Source: Bacteroides sp. Marseille-P3684 (lineage in GTDB: Bacteria; Bacteroidota; Bacteroidia; Bacteroidales; Bacteroidaceae). From it: a DNA stretch of 64,000 bases. Position 1 is the stretch's first letter, and each line of letters opens with the position of its first letter. Both the position numbers and the translations under genes were made by a program. The notes beneath the pieces were generated by a model. It did no database searches, had not been told where the DNA came from, and was given only the letters and a program-made list of their open reading frames with translations. The DNA lies in assembly GCF_900291465.1 (NCBI RefSeq), contig NZ_LT985808.1, positions 1,605,912 to 1,669,911 of the forward strand, read 5' to 3'. Of the stretch, positions 7,352-17,141 are shown one piece after another.

Positions 7352-10300
7352 ATGGAAAGAATGTTGTTGAAAAGCATGCTGCTGCTCGCAGCCTTCTGCT
7401 GGATGGTTCCGCTGATGGCACAAGATTACGCCCGTCAGTGGAAAGAAGTGGAAGCCATGCAGAAAGCAGAGTTGCCCGCATCCGTCATCCGGCTTGCGGA
7501 CGAAATCTATCGCCGTGCCGAGCGCGACGGCAATTTCCCCCACATGGTTAAAGCCTTCCTCACGGCAGCACAGGAACGCCGTGCCATCAGTCCCGACAGT
7601 GCCTATACGGACGTGCTTCGGCTGACGGAATGGATTGCAGTCGAGAAAGATCCTGCCCACCGTGCCGTGCTGAACATGGTGCTGGGCAATGCCTACCATG
7701 AACTCGGCATGCAGAAGAGGGCGGACAGCCGTCAGGTGACGGAAGCCTTGTCGGACGACCCTGCCAAGTGGAGCCGCATCGACTTCCTGCGTGCCCGATT
7801 GACTGCCTACACCGAGGCACTGACGGACATGCCGTTGCTGGCACGCACGACGACCGGCGACTATGCCTTGCTGGTGGAGAAGGGGGAGGAGAGTGCCTTC
7901 TTCGGGCACGACCTGCTGTCGCTGATGATCCGGGAGATGCAGGACCGGTGTACGGATGCCGACGGCGTCGCTTTCATCCTTCAGACCTACAGCCGTGCCG
8001 TTGACTGCTACCGGACGTCCGGTAATCGGGAAGCGCTCGGATTGATGGAACTATGGCAGGCGGAAGCCTTGTCCGATCTGGGTAGTGGCGGCAATAGTCC
8101 GCTTTGGAAACAACGGGAGACGTTTATTGCCACGCTGAAACAGGCACTCAATACCTACCGCGACACCTCTCTTCCGCCTTACATCTACCAGATGTGGGTG
8201 GAGCATGAGCAGGAAGACTCCGTCCGCTACAGCCTGTGCCGGGAAGCCCTGGAACGGTACCCCCGTTACAAGTTTGCCGATTCCTTCCGCGAACGGCTGG
8301 ACGCCATGACCTCCCCCGTGCTGAGTCTGCTTATGGATGCGACTCCGTTGAAAGGACGACCCTGGAAGTTGTGGGCCCATCATCGTTCCGTGCCGGAGAT
8401 GCGTCTGACTGTGAGAGACCGCCTCACCGGTAAGGTGGTGGAACGCCGTACGGTGCGGCTGACTCATCCGTTGCCGTATGAAGCGGAAGATACCCTGCTG
8501 ACCCTGCAACCCTTGCCTTATCCCTCGGAGTACGTGGTGGAGGCACAGGCAGGCAAGTCGGTTGAGAAGCTGAAGTTCAACCATTGCTACCTGCGTCCCG
8601 TGGTACTCTACTTGCCCGATGACAGTCGTCAGGTCGTGGTGCTCGACAACCTGACGGGACATCCCGTGGAAGGTGCCGAGGTGGAATGGCTGAAGCGCGA
8701 CATCAGTGGACGCAAGGAGGTCTATCACTCCCTGGGCAAAGCTACGACCGGACGTGATGGCGAAGTCCTCATCAAGAGCGAGGTCAAGGACCTGTATGTG
8801 AGCGCCTACAAGTCGGATGCAGGACGTACCGATACGCTGAGCGTGCGCAATTGGGACTGGCTGCGTTTCGATGAGGATGCCACAGAGACTACCCTCTATA
8901 CCTATATATATACGGACCGAGCCGTTTATCGTCCCGGACAAACCATCCAGCTCAGCGGACTGGCATTTACGGATAAGGACAGACGTCAGCATGTGGCGGT
9001 CAATCAGGAAGTGGGGTTGGAAGTGCGCGACACGAACGGTCAGATGCTGGCGAGGCTGAATGTGCGTACCAACGATATGGGTTCCTTCAGTACCCGAGTA
9101 ACCTTGCCGGAGAACTGCATGCCGGGACAGGTCACTATCGAATGCGACAATGACGGAGGAAGGACGACCTGTCGGGTGGAAGAATACAAGCGACCGGTGT
9201 TTGAAGTTGCGCTTCGTCCGCTGACGGAAGCCTATGCCGTGAATGACAGTGTGACCCTGACCGGCACGGCAATGAACTACAACGGAACCCCTGTGGCAGG
9301 AGGCAAAGTGACCTATAAGGTAATCCGTGAAAGGTTCTGGACACGTGATGGCATGTCTGACGAGCAGGTGCTGACTACCGGAGAAACCACAGTTGGCGAC
9401 GACGGATTGTTCCACATCCCCTTCCGCCTGCAGTGCGAAGCAGACCCGATGAGCTATGACAACTTTGCTTTCCGGGTAGAAGCCTCGGTGACCAGCCTTG
9501 CCGGAGAGACTCAGGAGGCTGAATGGGCAGGAAATGCCGGAAAGAACTCGTTGAAGCTCCTCCTCAAGGGTGAATATGTGCAGGTGAAGGAACACCTCGA
9601 TTCCCTCCTCGTCCGTGTGACCAACGGAAGTGGTGTCTCTATGAACGTGACCGGCGAATGGACGGTAGCTCCGTATCGCTACAAGGAAGATGGAGAGAGG
9701 GAGGCAGGCGAACCCGTCTATCGCGGACAGTTTGAGGCGAACCGTCCCTTCGAACCGGAAATCTTCAAACGGTTGCCTTCCGGTGAGTATGAGTTGCTCT
9801 TCACGGCTGCCGATGTCCGGGGGCGTCGTTCGGAGGAGAAAGCCTCTCTGACGCTCTTCAGCTTGGACGACCGACACATCCCGACGAAAGACGTCTTGTG
9901 GGTTTATCAGGACCAGAGTGAGTTGAAGCCCGAAGGCACAGTCACCATCCAGGTGGGCACGGCTGCCAAGGACGCCTGTATCTTCTACGATGTCTTTGCC
10001 GGTAACCGTCGGTTGGAGAAGAAGCGGTTCCTGCTCACGGACTCCGTGTTGACCTTCCGCTACGCGAACAAGCCCGAATATGCTGAAGGGGCTCTCATCC
10101 AATTTATGGTGTTGAAGGATGGTGTCGTTTATCAGCAAAGCAAGCAGTTGACACCCCCGACTCCGAAACAGGAGCTGCAACTCCGTTGGGAAACCTTCCG
10201 TGACCGTCTCCGTCCGGGTGATACCGAGGAATGGCGGTTGAAAATCACTCTTCCCGATGGGACTCCTGCCGATGCCGAGCTGCTTGCTACCCTCTATGAC

Positions 10301-12985
10301 CACTCGCTTGACCAATATGGACGCTTGGAATGGTTGCTTCGTCTGCCTTCCCACCTGCGCTATCCTTCCGTGCAGTGGAGAGCACCAGAAACCTTCTTGC
10401 CTTCTGCCTATTTCGGCTTTACGAGCAACAAGCGGTACAGCTATTTCTTCTGGTCCTTCGACCACTGGACGGAACTGATGGCTTTCCGCGAACAGTGGAG
10501 GGGATTTGCCGGACGGCAATACATGACCAAGGCAGTAGCTTCGGTGGCGAGCAGTGTTGTGGTGGAGAATGCTGCGTTGATGGAACCCGCCGTGGCGGAC
10601 ATGCAGGAGGTGGTGGTGACAGATGTTGTTCCACTTTCACAGCTGGAGAAATCAGGTACGAAGACGGGTGCAACGTCCGAGACTCCGCGCTCCAACTTTG
10701 CCGAGACCGCATTCTTCTATCCACACATCCGTACGGACAAGGACGGCGTGGCAACCCTTGCCTTCACCTTGCCCGAGAGCCTGACGACATGGCGCTTCCT
10801 TGCCTTGGCCCATACGAGGGACATGCAGTACGGTCAGCTGGAAGACGAGGTGGTGGCAAGCAAGGAGTTCATGCTTCAGGCGCAACTGCCGCGCTTCGTC
10901 CGTGTGGGCGATGAGGCGACCCTCTCGGCAACCATCCAGAACCGTTCGGCACGGATGGTCAAGGGCGTGGTGCGCATGGAGCTGTTTGACCCGCAGACCG
11001 AGAAAGTCCATGACTCCCAAAAGCTGACGTTCGAGGTGGGTGCCGGCAAGCAGACCGTCGCCTCCTTCCGTGTGACACCGACGGAAACGACCCTCCTTGC
11101 CTGCCGGTTCGTAGCAGAGGGAGATGCTTTCTCTGACGGCGAGCAACGCTACCTGCCCGTGTTGAGCAACAAGGAGTGGATTACCGAGAGCAAGACCATC
11201 TCCGTGAACGGAGCGGGACGTCATGAAATCAGCCTGAAAGACCTGTTCAACCACAACAGCCGCACGGCTACGGAACGCCGGCTGACGGTGGAATATACCA
11301 ATCACCCGGCTTGGCTTGCCGTGATGGCTCTGCCGTCAATGGGCCAACCCGACGCAGACGATGCTATCTCGCTGGTTTCCTCCTACTATGCCCTGACGCT
11401 GGGCAGTCACGTGGCAAATGCCCATCCGCGTATCCGCGAAGTGGCAGCTGCCTGGGCGGCACAAGGAGGAACCGGAGAGACCTTGTGGAGCCAGTTGCAG
11501 AAAGACCGTGAGCTGAAGAACATCCTGCTCGAAGAGACTCCGTGGCTTTCGGAAGCTGCCAATGAAGCCGAGCAACGCCGCCGCCTCTCCACCCTCTTCG
11601 ACCTGAATACGTTGGAAGCACGCACATCGGACTATGTGAAGAAGCTGTCTGCCCTCCAGCGTGCTGACGGTGCCTGGTCCTGGTATCCCGGAATGCCGGG
11701 CAGCCGATATGTGACGACTCAGGTTGTGGAGACGCTGCTCCGTCTGCGTCAGCTGGCAGGAGAAGAGGCGACCGATGACGTGCAGACGAACATCCGCTCG
11801 GGCATGCACTACCTGACGGAAGACATGGTGGAGGAATACAAGCGGATGCGTGAGGCGGAAGAAAAGCACGGGGGAGACCTGATGCCTTCCGAACCGATGC
11901 TGCACTATCTCTACCTGCAGACGCTCTACGGTGGCAGTCTGACCGACGAGGAACAGACGGCGTGGAACTATTTCATGGGGAAACTGGAGCGGATGTCGTC
12001 AGCCCTGACCATCTTCGGGAAAGCGGCTTCGGCTTATGTGCTGACGAAGAACGGCAAGCAGGATGCCGGACAGACCTTCTTGCAATCGTGCCTGGAATAC
12101 TCCGTGCAGACTTCCGAGCTGGGACGTTACTATGACACGAACATTGCCCGGTACAGTTGGGCGGACTATCGCATCCCGACCCAGGTCATGGTCATCGAGG
12201 TATGCCGTGAGATGGGTGTGGCGGACAGTACCGTACAGGAGTTCCAGCACTGGCTGCTGAAACAGAAACAGGTGCAGGCATGGGATACGCCGATGAACAG
12301 TGTGAATGCGGTCTATGCCCTGTTGGACGGACGGGACGAATGGCTGGATGCCGCTGAACCTGCTGTGCTGACGCTCGACAAACAGCGTCTGGCAGACAAG
12401 GAGCCGTCATCGGCTTTGGGTTATGTGAAGCAGACCGTTCCGCTCGGAGATAAGGCGAAAACTCCGAAGACACTGCTTGTGGAACAGAAAGCCGACCATC
12501 TGTCGTGGGGTGCTGTCTATGCCCAATACCTGGAACAGCTTGACCGGGTCAGCGCTGCTGCCACGGGGCTGAGCATTGAACGCCATCTGCTCGTGCGTCG
12601 CCGGAACGGTGACCGGGAAGAGTGGCAGGAGGTGAAGTCCGGAGACGTCCTGAACGTAGGCGACCGGGTGCTCTCCCGTCTGCTGGTCACGGCTGACCGC
12701 GACCTGGACTTCGTACAGATAGAAGACAAGCAGGCTGCCTGCATGGAACCGGGTGTGGTGCTTTCCGGCTATCGCTGGGACAACGGCATGGGTTACTACC
12801 GGGTGGTGAAGGATGCTTCCGTCCGCTATTTTGCCGATACCTTCCGTAAGGGCGTGCATACCTTCGACATGGAATATACGCTGACGGCTCCGGGTACTTA
12901 CAGCCTGGGCATCGCGACCATCCAGTCAGCCTATGCGCCGGAGCTGAATGCCCATTCCGCTGCCGGAACGATACAGGTGAAGTAG
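7352..12985 (+). CDS. Alpha-2-macroglobulin-like protein lacking the thioester
   Basis: 1877 residues with an N-terminal signal peptide (MLLKSMLLLAAFCWMVPLMAQ). Bacterial alpha-2-macroglobulins are envelope proteins thought to trap proteases. I see an MG2-like segment (TDRAVYRPGQTIQLSG near residue 520), then A2M signature regions (RSNFAETAFFYPHI, TLPESLTTWRFLALAHT, QLPRFVRVGDEATLSATI). A C-terminal alpha-helical thioester-like domain begins near residue 1310 (VEYTNHPAWLAVMALPS). At the place where thioester-bearing members have CxEQ, this protein reads GQPDADDAISLVSSYY, so the cysteine and glutamine are absent. The chosen ATG opens a clean signal peptide; the upstream TTG start would add eight polar residues. 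It stands alone and ends at a strong terminator. Confidence 0.85.
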   Translation: MERMLLKSMLLLAAFCWMVPLMAQDYARQWKEVEAMQKAELPASVIRLADEIYRRAERDGNFPHMVKAFLTAAQERRAISPDSAYTDVLRLTEWIAVEKDPAHRAVLNMVLGNAYHELGMQKRADSRQVTEALSDDPAKWSRIDFLRARLTAYTEALTDMPLLARTTTGDYALLVEKGEESAFFGHDLLSLMIREMQDRCTDADGVAFILQTYSRAVDCYRTSGNREALGLMELWQAEALSDLGSGGNSPLWKQRETFIATLKQALNTYRDTSLPPYIYQMWVEHEQEDSVRYSLCREALERYPRYKFADSFRERLDAMTSPVLSLLMDATPLKGRPWKLWAHHRSVPEMRLTVRDRLTGKVVERRTVRLTHPLPYEAEDTLLTLQPLPYPSEYVVEAQAGKSVEKLKFNHCYLRPVVLYLPDDSRQVVVLDNLTGHPVEGAEVEWLKRDISGRKEVYHSLGKATTGRDGEVLIKSEVKDLYVSAYKSDAGRTDTLSVRNWDWLRFDEDATETTLYTYIYTDRAVYRPGQTIQLSGLAFTDKDRRQHVAVNQEVGLEVRDTNGQMLARLNVRTNDMGSFSTRVTLPENCMPGQVTIECDNDGGRTTCRVEEYKRPVFEVALRPLTEAYAVNDSVTLTGTAMNYNGTPVAGGKVTYKVIRERFWTRDGMSDEQVLTTGETTVGDDGLFHIPFRLQCEADPMSYDNFAFRVEASVTSLAGETQEAEWAGNAGKNSLKLLLKGEYVQVKEHLDSLLVRVTNGSGVSMNVTGEWTVAPYRYKEDGEREAGEPVYRGQFEANRPFEPEIFKRLPSGEYELLFTAADVRGRRSEEKASLTLFSLDDRHIPTKDVLWVYQDQSELKPEGTVTIQVGTAAKDACIFYDVFAGNRRLEKKRFLLTDSVLTFRYANKPEYAEGALIQFMVLKDGVVYQQSKQLTPPTPKQELQLRWETFRDRLRPGDTEEWRLKITLPDGTPADAELLATLYDHSLDQYGRLEWLLRLPSHLRYPSVQWRAPETFLPSAYFGFTSNKRYSYFFWSFDHWTELMAFREQWRGFAGRQYMTKAVASVASSVVVENAALMEPAVADMQEVVVTDVVPLSQLEKSGTKTGATSETPRSNFAETAFFYPHIRTDKDGVATLAFTLPESLTTWRFLALAHTRDMQYGQLEDEVVASKEFMLQAQLPRFVRVGDEATLSATIQNRSARMVKGVVRMELFDPQTEKVHDSQKLTFEVGAGKQTVASFRVTPTETTLLACRFVAEGDAFSDGEQRYLPVLSNKEWITESKTISVNGAGRHEISLKDLFNHNSRTATERRLTVEYTNHPAWLAVMALPSMGQPDADDAISLVSSYYALTLGSHVANAHPRIREVAAAWAAQGGTGETLWSQLQKDRELKNILLEETPWLSEAANEAEQRRRLSTLFDLNTLEARTSDYVKKLSALQRADGAWSWYPGMPGSRYVTTQVVETLLRLRQLAGEEATDDVQTNIRSGMHYLTEDMVEEYKRMREAEEKHGGDLMPSEPMLHYLYLQTLYGGSLTDEEQTAWNYFMGKLERMSSALTIFGKAASAYVLTKNGKQDAGQTFLQSCLEYSVQTSELGRYYDTNIARYSWADYRIPTQVMVIEVCREMGVADSTVQEFQHWLLKQKQVQAWDTPMNSVNAVYALLDGRDEWLDAAEPAVLTLDKQRLADKEPSSALGYVKQTVPLGDKAKTPKTLLVEQKADHLSWGAVYAQYLEQLDRVSAAATGLSIERHLLVRRRNGDREEWQEVKSGDVLNVGDRVLSRLLVTADRDLDFVQIEDKQAACMEPGVVLSGYRWDNGMGYYRVVKDASVRYFADTFRKGVHTFDMEYTLTAPGTYSLGIATIQSAYAPELNAHSAAGTIQVK

Positions 12986-13010
12986 CCGTCACGTTACGGC
13001 TGAATACGGG

Positions 13011-13060
13011 TGTGTCCCGTGAGACGCGTCAGATGGATGCGTTTCACGGGACACACTGTT
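13011..13060. terminator. Terminator between the A2M-like gene and marC
   Basis: TGTGTCCCGTGAGACGC pairs with GCGTTTCACGGGACACA (one G-T) around an 11-base loop and is followed by TGTTTT. It lies between convergent genes. Confidence 0.75.
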
Positions 13061-13072
13061 TTGTGGGGTACG

Positions 13073-13672
13073 TCAGGAATTCTGCAGTTCGGTAATCAAT
13101 GCCGAGATGTTGGCGGTGAAGAGGCGGGCGGCAATGGCAATCAGGATGATGCCAAAGAACTTACGCATGATGTAAATACCGCCTTTGCCCAGGAAACGTT
13201 CGATGCGGTCGGTCATCTTCAGGACGAAGTAGACCCACACCATGTTGAGCACAAGGGCAATGAGGATGTTGATGGTGGCATATTCGGCACGCAGGGTCAC
13301 CAGCGTGGTGAAGGTACCTGCACCGGCAAGCAACGGGAAGACAAGAGGCACGAGGGTCGCTTCCTGAATGGGACCCTGATTCTTGAAAATCTCAATGTCG
13401 AGAATCATTTCCAGTGCCATCAGGAAGATGATGAGCGCACCGGCAATGGCAAACGAAGCAATGTCCACCTGAAAAATCTTCAGGACGGCATCACCGCCGA
13501 AGAAGAACAGAATCAGCAAGGCAAATGAGATGAGCGTAGCCTTCGGCGCATTGACTGGGCGACCTTTCTGTTTCAGGTTCAAAATGATAGGTATGGCACC
13601 GATGATGTCGATCACGGCGAATAGCACAATGAATGCGCTCACTAATTGCTGAAAGTTGAATTCTGCAAACAT
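13073..13672 (-). CDS. MarC family integral membrane protein
   Basis: 199 residues with six hydrophobic segments, the pattern of the MarC/UPF0056 family, whose function is unsettled. Signature features are the N-terminal FIVLFAVIDIIGAIPIIL, a central FAIAGALIIFLMALEMIL, and PLVFPLLAGAGTFTTLVTL at about residues 108-126. It has its own -7 element and lies convergent to the A2M-like gene. A second MarC-family gene is at 48.5 kb with clearly different sequence, so the two are old paralogs. Confidence 0.9.
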   Translation of the reverse strand: MFAEFNFQQLVSAFIVLFAVIDIIGAIPIILNLKQKGRPVNAPKATLISFALLILFFFGGDAVLKIFQVDIASFAIAGALIIFLMALEMILDIEIFKNQGPIQEATLVPLVFPLLAGAGTFTTLVTLRAEYATINILIALVLNMVWVYFVLKMTDRIERFLGKGGIYIMRKFFGIILIAIAARLFTANISALITELQNS

Positions 13673-13691
13673 ATCTTCCTCCTTTTTTCTG

Positions 13692-13699
13692 CAAATATA
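13692..13699 (-). promoter_or_regulatory. -7 element for marC
   Basis: The minus strand reads TATATTTG, 19 bp before the start codon. Confidence 0.55.
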
Positions 13700-13788
13700 T
13701 CTATTTTTTATGCACCGCTCTTCATTTTAATAAAAGAAAAAAAACATAAAACATCGGGCGAAATGGTCTGCTGTAAAGGTTTCGTCCT

Positions 13789-13796
13789 TATATTTG
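13789..13796 (+). promoter_or_regulatory. -7 element for the Crp/Fnr gene
   Basis: TATATTTG matches TAnnTTTG, 37 bp before the ATG. Confidence 0.5.
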
Positions 13797-13833
13797 TATA
13801 ATTTAGCAAGGAATGATATAAACACGAAGAACG

Positions 13834-14526
13834 ATGGAGATGACAATGTATGACACTTTGCTACAGCTCCCTTTGTTTCAGGGACTCGCAAAGAATGACT
13901 TCACCAGCATACTCGATAAAGTAAAGATACATTTTCTGAAACGCAAAGCCGGAGATACTGTGGCGCTTGGAGGAGAGGACTGCCGTGAGTTGGTTTTCCT
14001 GCTGAATGGCAGCCTGGTATCGAAGACTTCCGACAGGGATGAGCTCTATACGTTCTACGAGGCAATCAATGCCCCTTTTCTGATAGAACCCTATTCGCTT
14101 TTCGGGTGGTCTACCAAGTATGTGTCGACTTATACGGCACTGACGGCTTGCAACCTGGTCACCATCGAAAAGGCCTACCTGCTCTCCGAGTTGAACAACT
14201 ATGAAATCATCCGTCTGAACTACCTGAACATCCTGAGCAACCGCGCTCAGAACCTGCACGACCGTCTGTGGACCAATCTGCCCGAGAGCCTGCATGACCG
14301 CATCGTGGAGTTCATCCTGCTGCACAGCTACGTGCCGGGTGGAGAGAAACGGCTGAAGATCAAGATGGACGACCTGGCGAAGCTCTTGTCAAGCACACGC
14401 ATCCGGGTGTCGAAGGCGCTCAATGAGATGCAGGACAAGCACTGGCTGACCCTGCATCGGGGAGAAATCCGCATCCCCGACATTTCCTTGCTGAAGGAAC
14501 ATCGCGACATGCGACTGAGTGAATGA
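13834..14526 (+). CDS. Crp/Fnr family transcriptional regulator
   Basis: 230 residues: an N-terminal cyclic-nucleotide-binding-like beta domain (about 10-115, LFQGLAKNDFTSIL...FLLNGSL), a long dimerisation helix, and a C-terminal winged helix (about 150-215). The recognition region is MDDLAKLLSSTRIRVSKALNEMQDKHWLTLHRGEIRI. There is no FNR-type cysteine cluster and the cAMP-binding phosphate cassette is not obvious, so the ligand is unknown. A second possible start (MTMYDTLL) lies three codons in. Downstream, 36 bp away, is the M3 peptidase in the same direction. Confidence 0.9.
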   Translation: MEMTMYDTLLQLPLFQGLAKNDFTSILDKVKIHFLKRKAGDTVALGGEDCRELVFLLNGSLVSKTSDRDELYTFYEAINAPFLIEPYSLFGWSTKYVSTYTALTACNLVTIEKAYLLSELNNYEIIRLNYLNILSNRAQNLHDRLWTNLPESLHDRIVEFILLHSYVPGGEKRLKIKMDDLAKLLSSTRIRVSKALNEMQDKHWLTLHRGEIRIPDISLLKEHRDMRLSE

Positions 14527-14562
14527 ACCGAAAGTATCAACCGATTAAAATCTCAACATGAT

Positions 14563-16626
14563 ATGACAGAACCTATTTCTTCATCCAATCCCTTTTTGGA
14601 ATCTTACCATACGCCCCATCATACCCATCCGTTTGACCGTATCCGTACGGAGCATTACGAGCCTGCTTTCCGGGAGGGTATGGAACGGCAGAACCGGGAG
14701 GTCGCAGCCATTATCGGGAATCACGAGGCACCGACCTTCCGCAATACCATCGTGGCACTGGAGCGTTCCGGTGAACTGCTGGACCGTGTCTGCCAGGTGT
14801 TCTTCAACCTGATGGAGGCGGAGAGCAACGACGACATGCAACAGCTGGCGCAGGAGATTTCGCCGGTCTTGGCGGAGCACAGCAACAACATCAGCCTGAA
14901 CAAGCAACTGTTTGCCCGTGTGAAGGCCGTCTATGAACAGGAGGCGGACACCCTGAAGGGGGAGGACCGCGAACTGTTGCAGAAGACCTATGACAGCTTC
15001 GTGCGCAGCGGTGCCAACCTGGAAGGAGAGGCAAAAGAGGAATACCGTCGGCTGAGCATGGAGCTGAGCCGGCTCACGGTGCAGTTTGCCCAGAATACGC
15101 TGAAGGAGATGAGCAATTTCCGCCTGGTGGTGACCGATGAGGCACAGTTGGCAGGACTGCCCGAGTCTGCGGTGGAAGCGGCTGCACAGACGGCACGTGA
15201 GAAAGGTCTGGCAGGGTGGGTCTTCACGTTGCAGGCCCCGAGCTATCGTCCGTTCATGACCTATTGCGCCGACCAGGAACTGCGCCGGCAGATGTACATG
15301 GCCTACATGACCCAGTGTACGCACGGCGATGCGTATGACAACCGGGAAATCGTCCCTGCCATCGTCAATACGCGCATGAAGCTGGCACAGCTGCTGGGCT
15401 ATGAGACCTATGCCGACTATGTCCTGAAGAAACGCATGGCGGAGAACAGTGCCAATGTCTACAAGCTGCTCAACGAGCTGATTGAGGCATACCGTCCCAC
15501 GGCGGAGGCGGAATGTGCAGAGATTCGTGCGCTTGCCGAACGGATGGAAGGCAAGGACTTCGAAGTCATGCCCTGGGACTGGGGCTACTATTCGGAGAAG
15601 CTGAAGAATGAGAAGTACAGCATCGACCAGGAGTTGCTTCGTCCCTATTTCGAGCTGGACAATGTCATCGCCGGGGTATTTGGGCTTGCCACACGGCTCT
15701 ACGGCATCACCTTCCGTGAGAACAAGGACATCCCGGTGTTCCATCCGGACGTGAAGGCGTACGAGGTCTACGACAACGACGGCAGCTACCTGGCTGTGCT
15801 TTATGCGGACTTCCATCCGCGTGAAAGCAAGCAGTCGGGAGCCTGGATGACCTCGTTCAAGGACCAGTGGATGGAGGACGACGGCACGAACAGCCGTCCG
15901 CATATCTCCATCACGACGAATTTTACCAAGCCTACCCCCAACAAGCCTGCCCTGCTGACGCTGGAGGAGGTAGAGACCTTCCTCCACGAGTTCGGACACG
16001 CCCTGCACGGGATGTTTGCCAACACACGCTATGCCTCGATGAGCGGGACGAGCGTCTACCGCGATTTTGTGGAACTCCCGTCCCAGATTATGGAGAACTT
16101 CGCTATCGAAAAGGAATTCCTGCACACCTTTGCCCGGCATTACCAGACGGGCGAACTGCTGCCTGACGAATATGTGGAACGCATCATCCGGGCATCGAAC
16201 TTCAACGTGGCTTATGCCTGCCTGCGTCAGGTGAGTTTCGGGCTGCTCGACATGGCATGGTATACCCGTCACGAGGACTTTGACGGCGATGTGCGTGCCT
16301 ACGAACAGGAGGCCTGGGCAAAGGCACAGCTGCTCCCGGTCGTACCCGGTACCTGCATGAGCGTGCAGTTCTCGCACATCATGGATGGTGGCTATTCGGC
16401 AGGCTATTACAGCTACAAGTGGGCGGAGGTGCTCGATGCCGATGCCTTCTCGGTGTTCAAGCAGAAAGGCATTTTCAACCGCGAGGTGGCTGCGTCCTTC
16501 CGCGAACAGATTCTGTCGAAGGGAGGGACGGAACATCCGATGGTGCTCTACCGACGCTTCCGCGGACAGGAACCGACCATTGAGGCCCTCCTGCGCCGGA
16601 ATGGCATTATTACAGGTGACAAGTGA
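14563..16626 (+). CDS. dcp: M3 family metallopeptidase, dipeptidyl carboxypeptidase-like
   Basis: 687 residues, the full length for M3A thimet-type oligopeptidases. The zinc motif HEFGH is at residues 475-479 in the context ETFLHEFGHALHGMF, with the third ligand in the following helix. There is no signal peptide (MTEPISSSNPFLESYHTPHHTHPFDRI), so it is probably cytoplasmic and degrades short peptides. The N-terminal FRNTIVALERSGELLDRV and the late YSYKWAEVLDADAFSVF are typical of the Dcp branch. A 150-residue lipoprotein gene follows about 40 bp downstream. Confidence 0.93.
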   Translation: MTEPISSSNPFLESYHTPHHTHPFDRIRTEHYEPAFREGMERQNREVAAIIGNHEAPTFRNTIVALERSGELLDRVCQVFFNLMEAESNDDMQQLAQEISPVLAEHSNNISLNKQLFARVKAVYEQEADTLKGEDRELLQKTYDSFVRSGANLEGEAKEEYRRLSMELSRLTVQFAQNTLKEMSNFRLVVTDEAQLAGLPESAVEAAAQTAREKGLAGWVFTLQAPSYRPFMTYCADQELRRQMYMAYMTQCTHGDAYDNREIVPAIVNTRMKLAQLLGYETYADYVLKKRMAENSANVYKLLNELIEAYRPTAEAECAEIRALAERMEGKDFEVMPWDWGYYSEKLKNEKYSIDQELLRPYFELDNVIAGVFGLATRLYGITFRENKDIPVFHPDVKAYEVYDNDGSYLAVLYADFHPRESKQSGAWMTSFKDQWMEDDGTNSRPHISITTNFTKPTPNKPALLTLEEVETFLHEFGHALHGMFANTRYASMSGTSVYRDFVELPSQIMENFAIEKEFLHTFARHYQTGELLPDEYVERIIRASNFNVAYACLRQVSFGLLDMAWYTRHEDFDGDVRAYEQEAWAKAQLLPVVPGTCMSVQFSHIMDGGYSAGYYSYKWAEVLDADAFSVFKQKGIFNREVAASFREQILSKGGTEHPMVLYRRFRGQEPTIEALLRRNGIITGDK

Positions 16627-16667
16627 GCAACCCATCTTTCCCCGTCAACACTAAAAAACAAGAACCG

Positions 16668-17120
16668 ATGAAACATTGGACAACCCTTTTCAGACTTTCG
16701 CTGGTGTGCCTGCTGTTGCCGTTGCTGGCAGGCTGCAACGACGAAGACGACATCTCAGGCATCTTTGTCGAACGCACCTGGTATGTGACCGAACTGTATA
16801 ACGCCGACGGACGGACCTCCAGCCTGGACGAGGCACAGCACCAGCAGTTGGGCAATCGCCGCGATGCTTACCGCATCTCTTTCACGCCGGAGACATTCAA
16901 TGCCCAGGCAGGAAGTACTACCCTCACCGGAACATGGACGGTCGACGGTTCCAACCAGACCATCCGCTTCCATTTCGACAGACCGGTGACAGGCGAGGAT
17001 GCCATCAGTCGGATTATGATAAAATATTTGGAAGAAGCTGTACGTTATGAAGGAAGTTATATCTATCTTCGCATCTATACGGAAGCAGGGACTTCCATCC
17101 TCTTCAGCCCGGACAAATAG
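16668..17120 (+). CDS. Small lipoprotein, DUF4847-like
   Basis: 150 residues with a lipoprotein signal (LLLPLLAGC, Cys24, followed by an acidic NDEDD typical of surface-exposed Bacteroidetes lipoproteins). The mature part starts FVERTWYVTELYNADG and has alternating strands suggesting a small beta-barrel or lipocalin-like fold. I recall similar proteins called DUF4847 next to dcp in Bacteroides, but the function is unknown. The ATG at 16668 gives the signal peptide; an upstream GTG overlapping the dcp stop does not. Confidence 0.8.
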   Translation: MKHWTTLFRLSLVCLLLPLLAGCNDEDDISGIFVERTWYVTELYNADGRTSSLDEAQHQQLGNRRDAYRISFTPETFNAQAGSTTLTGTWTVDGSNQTIRFHFDRPVTGEDAISRIMIKYLEEAVRYEGSYIYLRIYTEAGTSILFSPDK

Positions 17121-17141
17121 AAAGGGAGTGAAACAAAAAGA

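Noticed and set aside
8051-10519. 822-codon minus-strand open frame opposite the A2M-like gene
   Set aside because: Antisense shadow of a GC-rich coding sequence; its translation has no family features, while the plus strand encodes a clear protein.
14581-16635. 684-codon minus-strand open frame opposite dcp
   Set aside because: Mirror of the dcp gene, rich in His/Leu/Arg runs typical of antisense translation.
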